A DNA stretch of 64,000 nucleotides from Sphingobacteriales bacterium (GCA_004293485.1 RDYW01000031.1:1-64000), one strand, 5' to 3'; positions 18,566 to 28,241 are shown, counted from the stretch's first letter. Notes: generated by a model not told the origin, from the sequence alone. Program-made: numbers and translations.

Positions 18566-19849
18566 ATGAAAAAACCAGTAATTGCTATCATAGGTTTAGG
18601 TTACGTAGGGTTACCCTTAGCAGTGGCTTTTGCAAAATATTACAACGTAATAGGCTTCGATACTAACCCAAGCCGTGTAACCCAACTACAAAACGGTAAC
18701 GATACCACTTTCGAAATTACTAGCGAAGAGCTTTTAGAGGTTCAAAAAAACAACAAAAATAATATTGGGCTAACCTGTACCCCTAACCCCAAGGAGCTTA
18801 AAAAATCCAATATTTTTATCATCACCGTACCTACACCAGTTGATAAAAATAACGGCCCCGATTTAACCGCCCTCATTGGCGCAAGCCAAACCGTAGCACA
18901 ATACTTAAAACCCAACGACATAGTAATATACGAAAGCACCGTATACCCTGGAGCTACCGAAGAGGTGTGCGTACCTGTTTTACAAACACAATCGGGCTTA
19001 ACCCATAACCAGCAATTTTTTACAGGCTATTCGCCCGAACGTATAAATCCTGGCGATAAAGTGCGCACTTTAACCAATATATTAAAGATAACTTCAGGCT
19101 CTAATGCAGATACTGCCGAAAAAATAGACCAACTATACAAAACCATTATTACCGCAGGCACTTTTAAAGTAAGCAGTATAAAAGTTGCCGAAGCCACCAA
19201 AGTGATAGAAAACTGCCAACGCGATGTTAACATTGCTTTTGTAAACGAGCTTTCTAAAATATTTAACCGCTTAGGGATAGAAACATACGAAGTGCTAGAA
19301 GCCGCCGCCACCAAATGGAATTTTTTAAACTTTACGCCAGGTTTAGTAGGCGGCCATTGCATAGGGGTTGACCCTTACTACCTAGCCCAAAAAGCCCAAG
19401 AAGTAGGCTACCACCCCGAAATTATATTGGCCGCCCGAAGGCTAAACGACGGCATGGGTACCTATATAGCCACCGAAACCATTAAAACAATGGTTAAAAA
19501 AGGTATCAATTGCAACAAAGGCAAGGTATTAATAATGGGTTTTACCTTTAAAGAAAACTGCCCCGATGTACGCAATACCCGCGTAATTGATATGGTAAAC
19601 GAACTAAAAAAATACCACCTTAACCTAAGTATTTACGACCCACTAGCCAACACCCACGAAGTAAAATCCGAGTACGGTATTGATTTAATAAACCAAATAC
19701 CTACCCAATATTTTGATGCCATAATTATAGCCGTAGGCCACACCCAGTTTAAAACAATGGATATTGTGGCGTTTAAGAAAAATAAAAATGCCGTTATTGT
19801 AGATGTAAAAAGTATTTTAGATAAACACCTTAGCGATTTTAGGTTGTAA
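18566..19849 (+). CDS. UDP-N-acetylhexosamine 6-dehydrogenase (WbpO/TviB/VipA-like)
   Basis: An NAD-dependent nucleotide-sugar dehydrogenase that oxidises C6 of a UDP-HexNAc to the uronic acid. It shows the Rossmann GLGYVGLPLAVAFA, ESTVYPGATEEVCVPVL, GYSPERINPGD and the catalytic cysteine in GGHCIGVDPYYLA. These fit the TviB/WbpO branch rather than UDP-glucose dehydrogenase. The track begins at a TTG (18554); the ATG at 18566 gives the natural MKKPVIAIIGLG start and is preferred. Its leader contains the palindromic element. With the aminotransferase and acetyltransferase upstream it could serve a diacetamido-uronate pathway. Confidence 0.93.
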   Translation: MKKPVIAIIGLGYVGLPLAVAFAKYYNVIGFDTNPSRVTQLQNGNDTTFEITSEELLEVQKNNKNNIGLTCTPNPKELKKSNIFIITVPTPVDKNNGPDLTALIGASQTVAQYLKPNDIVIYESTVYPGATEEVCVPVLQTQSGLTHNQQFFTGYSPERINPGDKVRTLTNILKITSGSNADTAEKIDQLYKTIITAGTFKVSSIKVAEATKVIENCQRDVNIAFVNELSKIFNRLGIETYEVLEAAATKWNFLNFTPGLVGGHCIGVDPYYLAQKAQEVGYHPEIILAARRLNDGMGTYIATETIKTMVKKGINCNKGKVLIMGFTFKENCPDVRNTRVIDMVNELKKYHLNLSIYDPLANTHEVKSEYGIDLINQIPTQYFDAIIIAVGHTQFKTMDIVAFKKNKNAVIVDVKSILDKHLSDFRL

Positions 19850-20156
19850 ATATATGCTATGCTTTTACAGCACTAGCGAACGTTAAACTAACCTACTTAG
19901 CGGTGCAATATGTTTAAAGTAATCAAATTTAAAATCCAAAATGAGAGGATAATTTTTAAATAATTTGAACCATAAATGCTAAGCTAACAGGGTAAAAATA
20001 TTAACAAGTAAGGGCATATTACCCAAAATTATTTATGCACTTAACTAGCCATTGCGTTGCAATATTATTCATTATGGTATAAAATAGCGGCGAAGCCATA
20101 GGTGGTTTATTCGTAAATTTTTTACTATTTAGCCTAGCCAATAAAAGGGTAAGGCT
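19850..20156. other. convergent gap, no features recognised
   Basis: The dehydrogenase (+) and the glycosyltransferase (-) converge here. I see no ORF with family resemblance, no repeat of note and no convincing terminator stem in these 307 AT-rich bases. Confidence 0.4.
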
Positions 20157-21059
20157 TTAACCCATTTTATTTTTTAAAAACCGTAAAACCCTTTTTATCA
20201 TATTTCCTTTTCTTTTACTTAAAAAAGTTTTAATAAGGGCGTATGCTTGTTTGTTTTCGTGGATGAGGGTAGGAAAATACTCGATTTGTTTTTGGTGAAT
20301 AGTAACCGAGTAGGTTTTTTCGATGTTAGAGTGTATGCCAGTGCCATCGTGGCCTATGTTATGTACCAACGATTTGCTGGGGTTAAGCGTAAGCCCTCCT
20401 TTAAGAAAAATAGAGGCGTACCAGCGTATGGCCCACGAATTGTTTTTGCCTTTTTTAAATTCTTGCATTTGTTTCCAAAAGTTCATGGTGCCATCAATAG
20501 CAAAATCATTTATTTTTTGTGTATCAAATTGAGCTATTAAATGATTGATATCAGGGTTAAAATTTACCCATGCTCGCTGCCAAGTAGCCCAACCCCAGCT
20601 GTGTGCGGCTCGGTATACAAAAGTTTGAGGCAAAGTATCGGCACCAGCCAAAGGGTACATATAGGCGCTTATGTGCATTAGTTTTTCTTGGTTTTGGTAT
20701 CGGTTTAATGCTTCGTTAAAGTAGGTAAGGGTGTATTTAGAGCTTAACAAATCGTCTTCGAAAACAATTACTTTACCATAAATATTTACCAGCTGCGTTA
20801 CACCAGTTATAATAGAATTAGCTAAACCCAAATTAGTTTTTTGTTCGGTAATGTGAATGTTTTTAAAACCCGTGGTGTGTTTTATTAGTTGGCGTACTTG
20901 GTTTACAGCATTTTGCTGGCTGGGGGTTTTTGCCGCATCCGAAAATATGTATAGCCTACTTTCATCGGCCAGTAAATTTTTTTGTAAAAATTTTAGGGTG
21001 CGGCGTGTGTGTTCGGGGCGGTTATATACAAATAGGGCTATAGGAGAAAAACCAGACAT
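20157..21059 (-). CDS. GT-A fold glycosyltransferase (GT2/GNT-I-like)
   Basis: A 300-residue soluble glycosyltransferase. The N-terminus (IALFVYNRPEHTRRTLKFL) is the usual nucleotide-sugar beta strand. The metal-binding acidic motif is in VIVFEDDLLSS, and a conserved SWGWATWQRAW follows near residue 170. The basic tail (LSKRKGNMIKRVLRFLKNK) may bind membrane. The EDD motif and the WGWATW block are shared with the GNT-I-like group often annotated in surface-glycan loci. The sugar donor is unknown. It lies 85 bp downstream of the Gfo/Idh gene on the same strand. Confidence 0.8.
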   Translation of the reverse strand: MSGFSPIALFVYNRPEHTRRTLKFLQKNLLADESRLYIFSDAAKTPSQQNAVNQVRQLIKHTTGFKNIHITEQKTNLGLANSIITGVTQLVNIYGKVIVFEDDLLSSKYTLTYFNEALNRYQNQEKLMHISAYMYPLAGADTLPQTFVYRAAHSWGWATWQRAWVNFNPDINHLIAQFDTQKINDFAIDGTMNFWKQMQEFKKGKNNSWAIRWYASIFLKGGLTLNPSKSLVHNIGHDGTGIHSNIEKTYSVTIHQKQIEYFPTLIHENKQAYALIKTFLSKRKGNMIKRVLRFLKNKMG

Positions 21060-21144
21060 AATAGTTATTGTAGCAAAATTAAAAACGTTTTGGTTCTATT
21101 AAATGGCCAAGTTATACATTTACATTTTAATTTGCGTTGGGTAT

Positions 21145-22179
21145 TCAAATATCGTTGCGCACTAATATTTCTAGTTGCGCCAAAATATCATTAGGGCTTA
21201 TAAAATAAGGCTTATTGTGTACAATGGTTAAAAAAACTTGATTATATAGTTCCATATAATTTCCTTTGGGCGATGGTATGCTTTGGGTAATAGTTTGGCC
21301 TGTATCGTTAATATAGCATAGGCTAGCTTCGTTGTTGGGTTTTTCTATCCCGTAGTGTTTATCGGTTGGGCTTATGCCTGCTATTAGTTGGTTTTCTTGT
21401 TCGTCGGCCCGTGTTTTGGTAAATGTACCATGGGTGCCGTATATGGTAAAAGCTGCTTTTGGCTTTAAAACCAGCATATTGGTAGTAATAAATACGTTTT
21501 TACTATCGGTGTAATGTAGGTGTGCATGGGCAAAATCATCCACCTGCGAGTGTAACCTAAATTGGCCATAGGTTTTAGTAAAACTTTGGGGTGGCCCAAA
21601 AAGGGCGATGGCTTGGTCGATTACATGTGCGCCTAAATCGTAAAATATACCAGCTGCGGGTAGGGGGGTTTCTTTAAATTTTTTTGGGCTTATGGTATTT
21701 TTAAATCGATCAAACCGTACATGGGCTTCGGTAATTTTGCCTAATTTCCCACTTTGTATTACGGCTTTTGTGGTTAAAAAATCGCTATCAAACCTACGGT
21801 TTTGGTAGGCCATTACGTGTAGGTTTTGGGCTTTTCCTAGTGCAAAAAGTTGTTTGGCTTGGCTTGGGTTTGTGCAAAATGGTTTTTCTATTAATACGTG
21901 TTTGCCCGCATACAGCGCTTGCCTAGCAAATTCGAAATGGGTATAGTTGGGTGTATTTATAATTACGAGTTGTATTTGGCTATCGGCCAAAAGGTGTTGG
22001 ATGTTTGCGTAGCTTATAATGTGGGGATAGTCTTTTTTGGCTTCGTTTTTGTTTCTTTCTAAAACTGCATATAAATCAAAATTAGGGTTACAATGTATAA
22101 ACGGTGCGTGAAACACTTTGCCCGACATTCCGTAGGCTAATAAAGCGGTTTTAATAGGTTTTGTGGGGTTATGAGGCAT
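21145..22179 (-). CDS. Gfo/Idh/MocA family oxidoreductase (YdgJ/YvaA-like)
   Basis: An NAD(P)-dependent sugar/inositol oxidoreductase of 344 residues. The N-terminus, ALLAYGMSGKVFHAPFI, is typical of the YdgJ/scyllo-inositol dehydrogenase group. The catalytic EKP motif is present (HVLIEKPFC), and FYDLGAHVIDQA supplies the Asp/His pair. Its sequence style points away from WbpB/WlbA, so I do not assign it to the diacetamido-sugar pathway despite the neighbourhood. The substrate is unknown. Confidence 0.87.
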   Translation of the reverse strand: MPHNPTKPIKTALLAYGMSGKVFHAPFIHCNPNFDLYAVLERNKNEAKKDYPHIISYANIQHLLADSQIQLVIINTPNYTHFEFARQALYAGKHVLIEKPFCTNPSQAKQLFALGKAQNLHVMAYQNRRFDSDFLTTKAVIQSGKLGKITEAHVRFDRFKNTISPKKFKETPLPAAGIFYDLGAHVIDQAIALFGPPQSFTKTYGQFRLHSQVDDFAHAHLHYTDSKNVFITTNMLVLKPKAAFTIYGTHGTFTKTRADEQENQLIAGISPTDKHYGIEKPNNEASLCYINDTGQTITQSIPSPKGNYMELYNQVFLTIVHNKPYFISPNDILAQLEILVRNDI

Positions 22180-22368
22180 TTGGGTTTAGGGTAAAGCGAT
22201 TATTTTTTGTTGTAATTTTAATCATTTTGGCCAATGCTATTTGGGTATTTATGTTTTAACTATTGCTACAGCTTTTATGCCGAAAGTAATGGTGGGCAAC
22301 AAGCACCCTAAAAATGTATAAAATCAAACAGTTGTACTTTATTATGCCTTATTTTTACAACAAAAAAA

Positions 22369-22947
22369 TTATAGCCCTATGTTTAAATTTTTCTCAATAT
22401 AATCTATCAGGCTATGTATTATTTTTATGTGTATTTCTTGCACCCTATCGGCATAATCGGAGTGGGGAGCCCTAATTTCAATATCGCAAAGCGAAGCCAT
22501 TTTTCCGCCGGTTTTACCGGTTAAGGCTATAATTTTTATGTTTTTTTGTTTGGCTGCGGCTATTGCATTTAATACATTTTGCGAATTTCCGCTGGTACTT
22601 ATGGCTAATAAAACATCACCAGGATTACCCAAAGCCTCTATATATCTTGAAAAAATATACTCGAAACCGTAATCGTTGCCTACACAAGTAATGTGCGAAG
22701 CATCGGAGATTGATAGTGCTGGCAGTGCCACCCTATCGTATTTATACCGCCCCGATAGCTCTTCGGCAAAGTGCATAGCATCGCACATTGAGCCTCCATT
22801 GCCACAGCTTATAATTTTGTTTCCAAGTTGTATGGCATCCAAAATTATATTGCCCGCTTGGGCTATTTTTACAAAGTTTTCATCGTTAGATAAAAAAGTG
22901 TTTAATAGTTGTTGCGCTTCGGCAAAATGAGCTTTTATGCTTTGCAT
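22369..22947 (-). CDS. gmhA: D-sedoheptulose-7-phosphate isomerase
   Basis: A SIS-domain isomerase that makes D-glycero-D-manno-heptose 7-phosphate, the first step of ADP-heptose (LPS inner core) or GDP-heptose synthesis. The 192 residues show [22 protein letters not shown], the SIS loop [15 protein letters not shown], and the C-terminal [16 protein letters not shown]. The zinc and catalytic positions look kept. It is the last gene of dsbD-pfkA-gmhA, 9 bp behind pfkA. Co-transcription with phosphofructokinase is interesting because both handle sugar phosphates. No gmhB or hldE is in the window. Confidence 0.93.
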   Translation of the reverse strand: MQSIKAHFAEAQQLLNTFLSNDENFVKIAQAGNIILDAIQLGNKIISCGNGGSMCDAMHFAEELSGRYKYDRVALPALSISDASHITCVGNDYGFEYIFSRYIEALGNPGDVLLAISTSGNSQNVLNAIAAAKQKNIKIIALTGKTGGKMASLCDIEIRAPHSDYADRVQEIHIKIIHSLIDYIEKNLNIGL

Positions 22948-22956
22948 TTTTATGTT

Positions 22957-23940
22957 TTATAACGATAGTATCTCCACAATTTTCAACATTTTATCGCTAA
23001 TATCTTCGATATGTTTTACCGCTGCAGCAAAAGGGGTGTATGCCACATTGTTATGTACCAGGCCTAGCATTTCGCCTTTTCGGCCTTTTAGCAATTGCTC
23101 TACTGCGCATACGCCAAGCTTGCTGGCCATTACCCTATCCATGCAAGTAGGTTTGCCGCCACGTTGTAAGTGGCCTAATACCGATACTCGGGTATCGTAG
23201 TTAGGAAATTTTTCTCGCACCATTTCGCCTATACGCATACCAAAACCACCATCTTCTTCGTCTTCGCCTACCATAATAATTTTCGATGATTTATAACGCC
23301 TACCCATTTCTAACCGCTTAATTAAAAAGTTAAAATCGCGTTTAGAGTCGGGTATTAACACCGAATCGGCACCAACGCCAATAGCACTTCTAAGGGCAAT
23401 TAATCCGTTATCGCGGCCCATAACTTCAACAATAAACAAACGGTCGTGAGATTCGGCCGTATCTCTAATTTTATCTACCGCATTTACTACAGTATTAATA
23501 GCTGTATCGTAACCTATGGTAAAATCGGTACCGTACAAATCGTTATCAATAGTGCCAGGTATGCCCATAATAGGCATTTTATACTCTTTACCAAAAATAT
23601 CTACCCCTACAAAAGTACCATCGCCACCAATGGCTATAAGGGCATCAATGTTTGCTGCTTTTAAATTATCGTAAGCTTTTTTTCGGCCTTCGGGGGTTTT
23701 AAAGGCTGGGCATCGGCTAGTTTTTAAAATAGTGCCTCCACGGTGTATGGTATTGGCTACCGAGTGCACATCCATATCTTTAAACTCGCCTTGTATCATC
23801 CCTTCAAAACCTTTCATAATACCTACCACATCTACTTTGTGGTACAATGCTGTTCGTACTACGGCCCTTATGGCGGCGTTCATGCCTGGGGCATCGCCTC
23901 CCGATGTAAATACACCTATTTTTTTAATATCGGTTTTCAT
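22957..23940 (-). CDS. pfkA: ATP-dependent 6-phosphofructokinase
   Basis: The committing step of glycolysis, fructose 6-phosphate to fructose 1,6-bisphosphate. The 327 residues are the bacterial PFK-1 length. The ATP site is GVFTSGGDAPGMNAAIRAVVR, and GGDGTFVG carries the Gly that marks ATP rather than pyrophosphate use. The catalytic base is in GTIDNDLYGTD, and EVMGRDNG belongs to the substrate site. Start and dsbD stop overlap as ATGA, so it is coupled to dsbD and followed closely by gmhA. Confidence 0.97.
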   Translation of the reverse strand: MKTDIKKIGVFTSGGDAPGMNAAIRAVVRTALYHKVDVVGIMKGFEGMIQGEFKDMDVHSVANTIHRGGTILKTSRCPAFKTPEGRKKAYDNLKAANIDALIAIGGDGTFVGVDIFGKEYKMPIMGIPGTIDNDLYGTDFTIGYDTAINTVVNAVDKIRDTAESHDRLFIVEVMGRDNGLIALRSAIGVGADSVLIPDSKRDFNFLIKRLEMGRRYKSSKIIMVGEDEEDGGFGMRIGEMVREKFPNYDTRVSVLGHLQRGGKPTCMDRVMASKLGVCAVEQLLKGRKGEMLGLVHNNVAYTPFAAAVKHIEDISDKMLKIVEILSL

Positions 23941-25973
23941 TTTTGTTGTGTTTTGTATGCCAATTTTCCGCTATCCAAAAAATTGATATAGTTATTTATA
24001 TCTAAATTAAAAGCTTGGGGCAAATTTAATACCTTTTGTTGGTTATTTATTATCACATAATAAGGTTGTGAGTTGGTATTAAACATTTTTGCCTGCAAAT
24101 CGCTCCATTTTTGGCCTATAGTTTTTATTTTTTTGTTAGATAATATTGAAATATACTGCTCTGGTTCGGGTAAATCGGTTTTATCATCCACGTAAAGTGA
24201 AACAATAACAAAATCGTTGTGCAAACGCTTTAAAATTTCGCGTTCGCTCCAAACGGCGGCTTCCATTTTGCGGCAATTTACGCAGCTATGCCCTGTAAAG
24301 TCTATCAATAAAGGTTTATTAACTTTTGTGGCGTAAGCTAGTGCTTCATCGTAATCAAAAAAAACATCAAGCCCTAAAGGTGCTTTAAATTTATCGCTAT
24401 ATTTTTTATTCCCTTTCGGGGGATGATTTGCTGGCGTTAGTGCAGCGGTATATAAATCGAAATCTTGCGATGTTTGGGGGGGCAGCCATGCGCTGATGCT
24501 TTTTAAAGGCGCACCCCAAAGGCCAGGCACCATGTACAGCGTAAACGAAAATACCAAAATAGCCATAAACAAACGTGGTATTGAAAGGTAAGAAACCTCA
24601 TTATCGTGGGCAAATTTTATTTTTCCTAGCAGGTAAAATCCCAAAAGGGCAAAAATAACTATCCATAGCGATAAGAAAATTTCGCGGTCTAACATATCAA
24701 CATGGTAGGCCAAATCTACGTTTGATAAAAATTTAAGGGCGAAGGCAAGTTCTAAAAAGCCCAAAACCACTTTTACGTTATTTAGCCATCCGCCCGATTT
24801 GGGTAACGATTTTAACCAAGCCGGGAAAGCGGCAAACAGCGTAAATGGTATGGCCAATGCTAACGAAAAACCAAACATACCCATGGCTGGGGCTAGCCTA
24901 CTGCCTGTAGTTGCGGCATCAACCAAAAGGGTACCTATAATAGGGCCAGTGCAAGAAAACGAAACCAAAGCCAATAAAAAAGCCATAAAAAATATGCCTG
25001 TGTAACCTTGTTTTTCCGACTGTGTATCTATTTTATTTATCCAAGCGGCAGGCAGTGTAATATCAAATGCCCCAAAAAACGAAACTGCAAAAACTACCAA
25101 TAAGGCAAAAAAACCGAAGTTAAAAATACCATTACTGGCCATTTCGTTTAATGCGGCCGAGCCAAACAAAACGCTAACAAACATACCCAAAGCCACATAA
25201 ATGGCCACAATAGATAAACCGTAAATGCCTGCCAACTGTATGGTTTTTAGTTTATTGCCCGCTTTTTTGGTAAAATAACTTACTGTAAGTGGTAACATAG
25301 GGAAAATGCAAGGCATTATTAAAGCCAGCATACCACCCAAAAAGCCTGTTAAAAATATTAGCCATAAGCTTTGTTGTTGTTGTATTTTTGGTAAATAAAT
25401 TGGGCTGCTTTTTTTAGCAATAGGGGTGTGTATAGTTTTATTAACCGTATTAATGGGGTTTGCAATGCCGATTTTGGGGATATTAATGGTGCTTTTTACC
25501 TCAATTTTTGACCTTTTATTCAGGCTTTTTACCTCAAAATTAAATGGGGTTTCGGTGGGCGGTAGGCAGCTTTTATCGTTACATACCATATACTCGTAAC
25601 TGCCTGTAATGGTGTTTTGGGGCGATATGGTTTTTATACGCTGGGTAAAGTAAACGGTGTTTATATGCCAATTTATAGGCATATTAAAGTTTTTATCGAA
25701 GGCCGAAATTGGTTTGGGGCTTTCGGTAACTTGGCCTACTAGGGTATAATTTTTGTTTTTACTAAATGTAAACGAAGTTGGCACAGGCCCGCCATCGGCA
25801 ATATGTAAGCCGTAAAGATGCCAACCAGCATCAAGTGTGGCTTTAAAAATTAAATCGGTGTAGGTATTATTTATTTTTTTTTGGCTTAGCTCCCAGTGTA
25901 TAGGGTTTATTATTTGTGCCATCCCCGAAAGGGAAACAAGTATAAAATAAAATAAAAAAAATATTTTTTTCAT
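23937..25973 (-). CDS. dsbD: thiol:disulfide interchange protein DsbD
   Basis: Transfers electrons from cytoplasmic thioredoxin to periplasmic thiols. The 678 residues have three parts. A signal peptide and an N-terminal DsbD-alpha-like domain (about 20-150) contain the stretch DAGWHLYG. A central eight-helix CcdA-like domain (about 205-480) has redox cysteines in LIMPCIFPMLP and SFSCTGPIIG. A C-terminal thioredoxin domain has the CVNC active site (DFTGHSCVNCRKME). A Pro/Lys-rich linker (HPPKGNKKY) joins the last two. It is first in an operon with pfkA and gmhA, with ATGA overlap. Confidence 0.94.
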   Translation of the reverse strand: MKKIFFLFYFILVSLSGMAQIINPIHWELSQKKINNTYTDLIFKATLDAGWHLYGLHIADGGPVPTSFTFSKNKNYTLVGQVTESPKPISAFDKNFNMPINWHINTVYFTQRIKTISPQNTITGSYEYMVCNDKSCLPPTETPFNFEVKSLNKRSKIEVKSTINIPKIGIANPINTVNKTIHTPIAKKSSPIYLPKIQQQQSLWLIFLTGFLGGMLALIMPCIFPMLPLTVSYFTKKAGNKLKTIQLAGIYGLSIVAIYVALGMFVSVLFGSAALNEMASNGIFNFGFFALLVVFAVSFFGAFDITLPAAWINKIDTQSEKQGYTGIFFMAFLLALVSFSCTGPIIGTLLVDAATTGSRLAPAMGMFGFSLALAIPFTLFAAFPAWLKSLPKSGGWLNNVKVVLGFLELAFALKFLSNVDLAYHVDMLDREIFLSLWIVIFALLGFYLLGKIKFAHDNEVSYLSIPRLFMAILVFSFTLYMVPGLWGAPLKSISAWLPPQTSQDFDLYTAALTPANHPPKGNKKYSDKFKAPLGLDVFFDYDEALAYATKVNKPLLIDFTGHSCVNCRKMEAAVWSEREILKRLHNDFVIVSLYVDDKTDLPEPEQYISILSNKKIKTIGQKWSDLQAKMFNTNSQPYYVIINNQQKVLNLPQAFNLDINNYINFLDSGKLAYKTQQK

Positions 25974-26065
25974 TGTTGCAAATATCGGAAATTGAATTTA
26001 GGTTTTTTTGAGGAAATGTGATTAATTTTTATGTAACGGAATTTAAATTTGCACTTTTGTAAATG

Positions 26066-27292
26066 CTATAAGTTTTCTTTTACATCGTTAAAATGCTGCA
26101 TGCTCCACCTGGCACTTATGCCCGATGCTATAACCGAAACCAAAAGTACCGTAAAAAACACCATTACAAAATCTTTTATTTTTAACACAATGGGGTATGA
26201 TGAAACCAACAAATTACCTTCGCCCATGCTTATTAGGCCAAATTTTTGCTGCAATAAGCAAAAGCATAGGCCAGCTACAATACCCGCCAAGCATCCTAGT
26301 ACACAAATCATCATTCCTTCAAAAAAAAATATTTGTGCTACCATACTTTTATCGGCCCCTAAGCCGGCCAACAAGGCAATATCCTTTTTTTTATCAATTA
26401 CCAGCATGGTAAGCGAGCCAATAATATTAAATATGGCTATTACCAATACAAAAGTAAGCATAAAATAAACCGCCCATTTTTCGGTATTTAGTATTTTATA
26501 TAGTACTGCATTTTGTTGTATTTGGTTTTTTATCACTATATTTTTACCCACATTAGGTTTAATTTTTGAAATAAACTTATCGGCAGCATCTTTGTTTTTA
26601 AGGTTAATTTCTATTGCCGAAACGTTAAAAGGTTCGTTTAACAGTGCTCGGGCAATGGGCAGGGGAATAAAAACTATATCGTCCCAATCTTGCCCCGACT
26701 GAAAAACCCCTACCGGAAAAAGGCTTTTTACATTAAATTCATCTACCCCAGCAATTGAAATTGAAACACCTTTTTTTGGCGAGTATATTTGTAAGCCTCT
26801 AATACGGTCGTTTACATTAATGCCCAAATTGTACTGTACATTGGCCCCCACTACGGCATAGTTTTGGTTGTTTTCGTTAAGTATAAAATTGCCTTGCACC
26901 ATTACAGTATCTAATTGGGTGTTGGCCATAAAAGCATTATCTACGCCTTTTATGCGTCCAATAAACTGTCTTTCATCGTACCTAAGTAATGATTTTTCTT
27001 GCAAAACCAGTGTAAAGGCTTGTATGTTGGTTTCTTTTTTTAAATCTTGCAAATAGGGGATACGTGGGTCGAAAGTTTTGCCAATTGCGGGCTCTAACCG
27101 TATATCGGGTGTAAATGTGCTGTACATGCGTAACACCAAGCCTTCGAAACCATTAAATACTGAAAGTATAATAATAAGTGCCGCACTACCCACAAAAACG
27201 CCTAGCATACTTATGCCCGAAATAATGTTGATAGCATGGGTGCTTTTTTTTGAAAAAAGATACCTTTTGGCTATGTATAAAGCGGTATTCAA
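26066..27292 (-). CDS. LolC/LolE-like ABC transporter permease
   Basis: An FtsX/MacB-type permease of 408 residues with one N-terminal helix (about 22-44), a periplasmic MacB-like domain (about 45-265), and three helices in the last third. The N-terminus (YIAKRYLFSKKSTHAINIISGISMLGVFVG) is the typical LolC/E start, so a role in lipoprotein release from the inner membrane is likely. No cognate ATPase (lolD) is adjacent. It is 2 bp behind the MBL hydrolase gene, so the two are co-transcribed. Confidence 0.87.
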   Translation of the reverse strand: MNTALYIAKRYLFSKKSTHAINIISGISMLGVFVGSAALIIILSVFNGFEGLVLRMYSTFTPDIRLEPAIGKTFDPRIPYLQDLKKETNIQAFTLVLQEKSLLRYDERQFIGRIKGVDNAFMANTQLDTVMVQGNFILNENNQNYAVVGANVQYNLGINVNDRIRGLQIYSPKKGVSISIAGVDEFNVKSLFPVGVFQSGQDWDDIVFIPLPIARALLNEPFNVSAIEINLKNKDAADKFISKIKPNVGKNIVIKNQIQQNAVLYKILNTEKWAVYFMLTFVLVIAIFNIIGSLTMLVIDKKKDIALLAGLGADKSMVAQIFFFEGMMICVLGCLAGIVAGLCFCLLQQKFGLISMGEGNLLVSSYPIVLKIKDFVMVFFTVLLVSVIASGISARWSMQHFNDVKENL

Positions 27293-27294
27293 AA

Positions 27295-27933
27295 TTAAAT
27301 TAAATATGGGTTGTGTAACTTTTCGTAGCCAATAGTAGTAGGCCTACCATGGCCAGCATGTACTACTACATTATCGGGCAAAGGCATCAGTTGGGTTTTT
27401 ATACTGGTTATAAGCTGTTGGTGGTTGCCTCCGGGCAAATCGCTACGGCCTATACTGCCATAAAACAATATATCGCCCCCAATTAAAAAAGCATCATTAG
27501 GGCTGTAAAAGCACAAATGCCCAGGCGAATGCCCAGGCGAAAATATAGTTTGCAGCTGGCTGTTACCAAATTTTATGAGCCCTGTTTCGGGCAATAATAC
27601 TTCGGGTAAGGGCGATAATTCGTAATTAAACCCTTGTTGCGGTGCGTACGATGGTACGGCTTGCAATAAAGGCAATTCGTTTTTGTGTAACTGTGGCTTT
27701 AGTTTATAGGTATCAAATATAAATTTATTTCCCAGCACATGGTCTATATGGCAATGGGTATTTAGCAATAGCTGCGGCACAAGTTTTTTATTTTTTATAA
27801 AATTAACCAGTACATTTTGTTCGGCTCCGGTGTACATCCCGGGATCTATAATTACGCATTGCAAGCTATCGTCGTATAAAATATAGGTGTTTTCTTGATA
27901 TGGGTTATGGGTAAAATGTTGTACAAAAATCAT
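27295..27933 (-). CDS. MBL-fold metallo-hydrolase (glyoxalase II-like)
   Basis: A 212-residue metallo-beta-lactamase-fold hydrolase. The metal motif HxHxDH is in LLNTHCHIDHVLGN, another His in FSPGHSPGHLCFY, the bridging Asp in IGGDILFYGSIGRSDLPGG, and a last His in VVHAGHGRPTT. This matches the YcbL/GloB-type group of small thioester hydrolases. The physiological substrate is not clear. It is upstream of and nearly abutting the LolC/E permease gene. Confidence 0.9.
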   Translation of the reverse strand: MIFVQHFTHNPYQENTYILYDDSLQCVIIDPGMYTGAEQNVLVNFIKNKKLVPQLLLNTHCHIDHVLGNKFIFDTYKLKPQLHKNELPLLQAVPSYAPQQGFNYELSPLPEVLLPETGLIKFGNSQLQTIFSPGHSPGHLCFYSPNDAFLIGGDILFYGSIGRSDLPGGNHQQLITSIKTQLMPLPDNVVVHAGHGRPTTIGYEKLHNPYLI

Positions 27934-28010
27934 GTGAACAAAATTACTATTAATTGTTTAAAAGTTTAGTGGGTGATTTTATGAGGAAAGGTTTAAAATA
28001 AATTTAAACT

Positions 28011-28241
28011 TTATTTGCTCGGTTTTTTTAAACTTTTAATAACCGTATATAAACTTATGCATACGCCCATTAAGCTAAATATAGCGGTATAAATAGGCGT
28101 TTGGGCAGCTGTATTTTCATCTATTTTATAACCAACATAAGCTAATAGGCCTATAATACCTATCATTTGAAACCCCATACTGCTATATTGTGTATAGCTT
28201 TTAATATTATTTTTGGTGTGATGCTTGTTGGGTGTTTTCAT
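28011..28241 (-). CDS. AtpZ/AtpI family small membrane protein
   Basis: The 76-residue form has a Lys/Asn-rich cytoplasmic N-terminus followed by two membrane helices (MGFQMIGIIGLLAYVGYKIDE and YTAIFSLMGVCISLYTVIKSL). YVGYKID followed by a second helix is the AtpZ signature, a cofactor often encoded before the F1Fo ATP synthase. I prefer the ATG at 28241 (MKTPNKHHTKNN) over the track's 28289, which adds an unlikely hydrophobic leader. No atp operon is adjacent; it sits divergently next to porW. Confidence 0.82.
   Translation of the reverse strand: MKTPNKHHTKNNIKSYTQYSSMGFQMIGIIGLLAYVGYKIDENTAAQTPIYTAIFSLMGVCISLYTVIKSLKKPSK

Noticed and set aside
21145-22179. Gfo/Idh gene as the missing WbpB/WlbA enzyme
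   Set aside because: Its N-terminus (YGMSGKVFHAPF) and EKPFC region match the YdgJ/YvaA group; location alone is not enough.
24408-24426. TTCCCTTTCGGGGG in dsbD, with a similar inverted stretch near 25922 and a looser one in hemW (34249)
   Set aside because: Considered as inserted repeats like that in aspS, but the proteins show no clear length excess at these places and the matches are short.
27939-27946. Minus-strand TAATTTTG before the MBL hydrolase as a promoter
   Set aside because: It would place the transcription start on the start codon, and no -33 box is seen.
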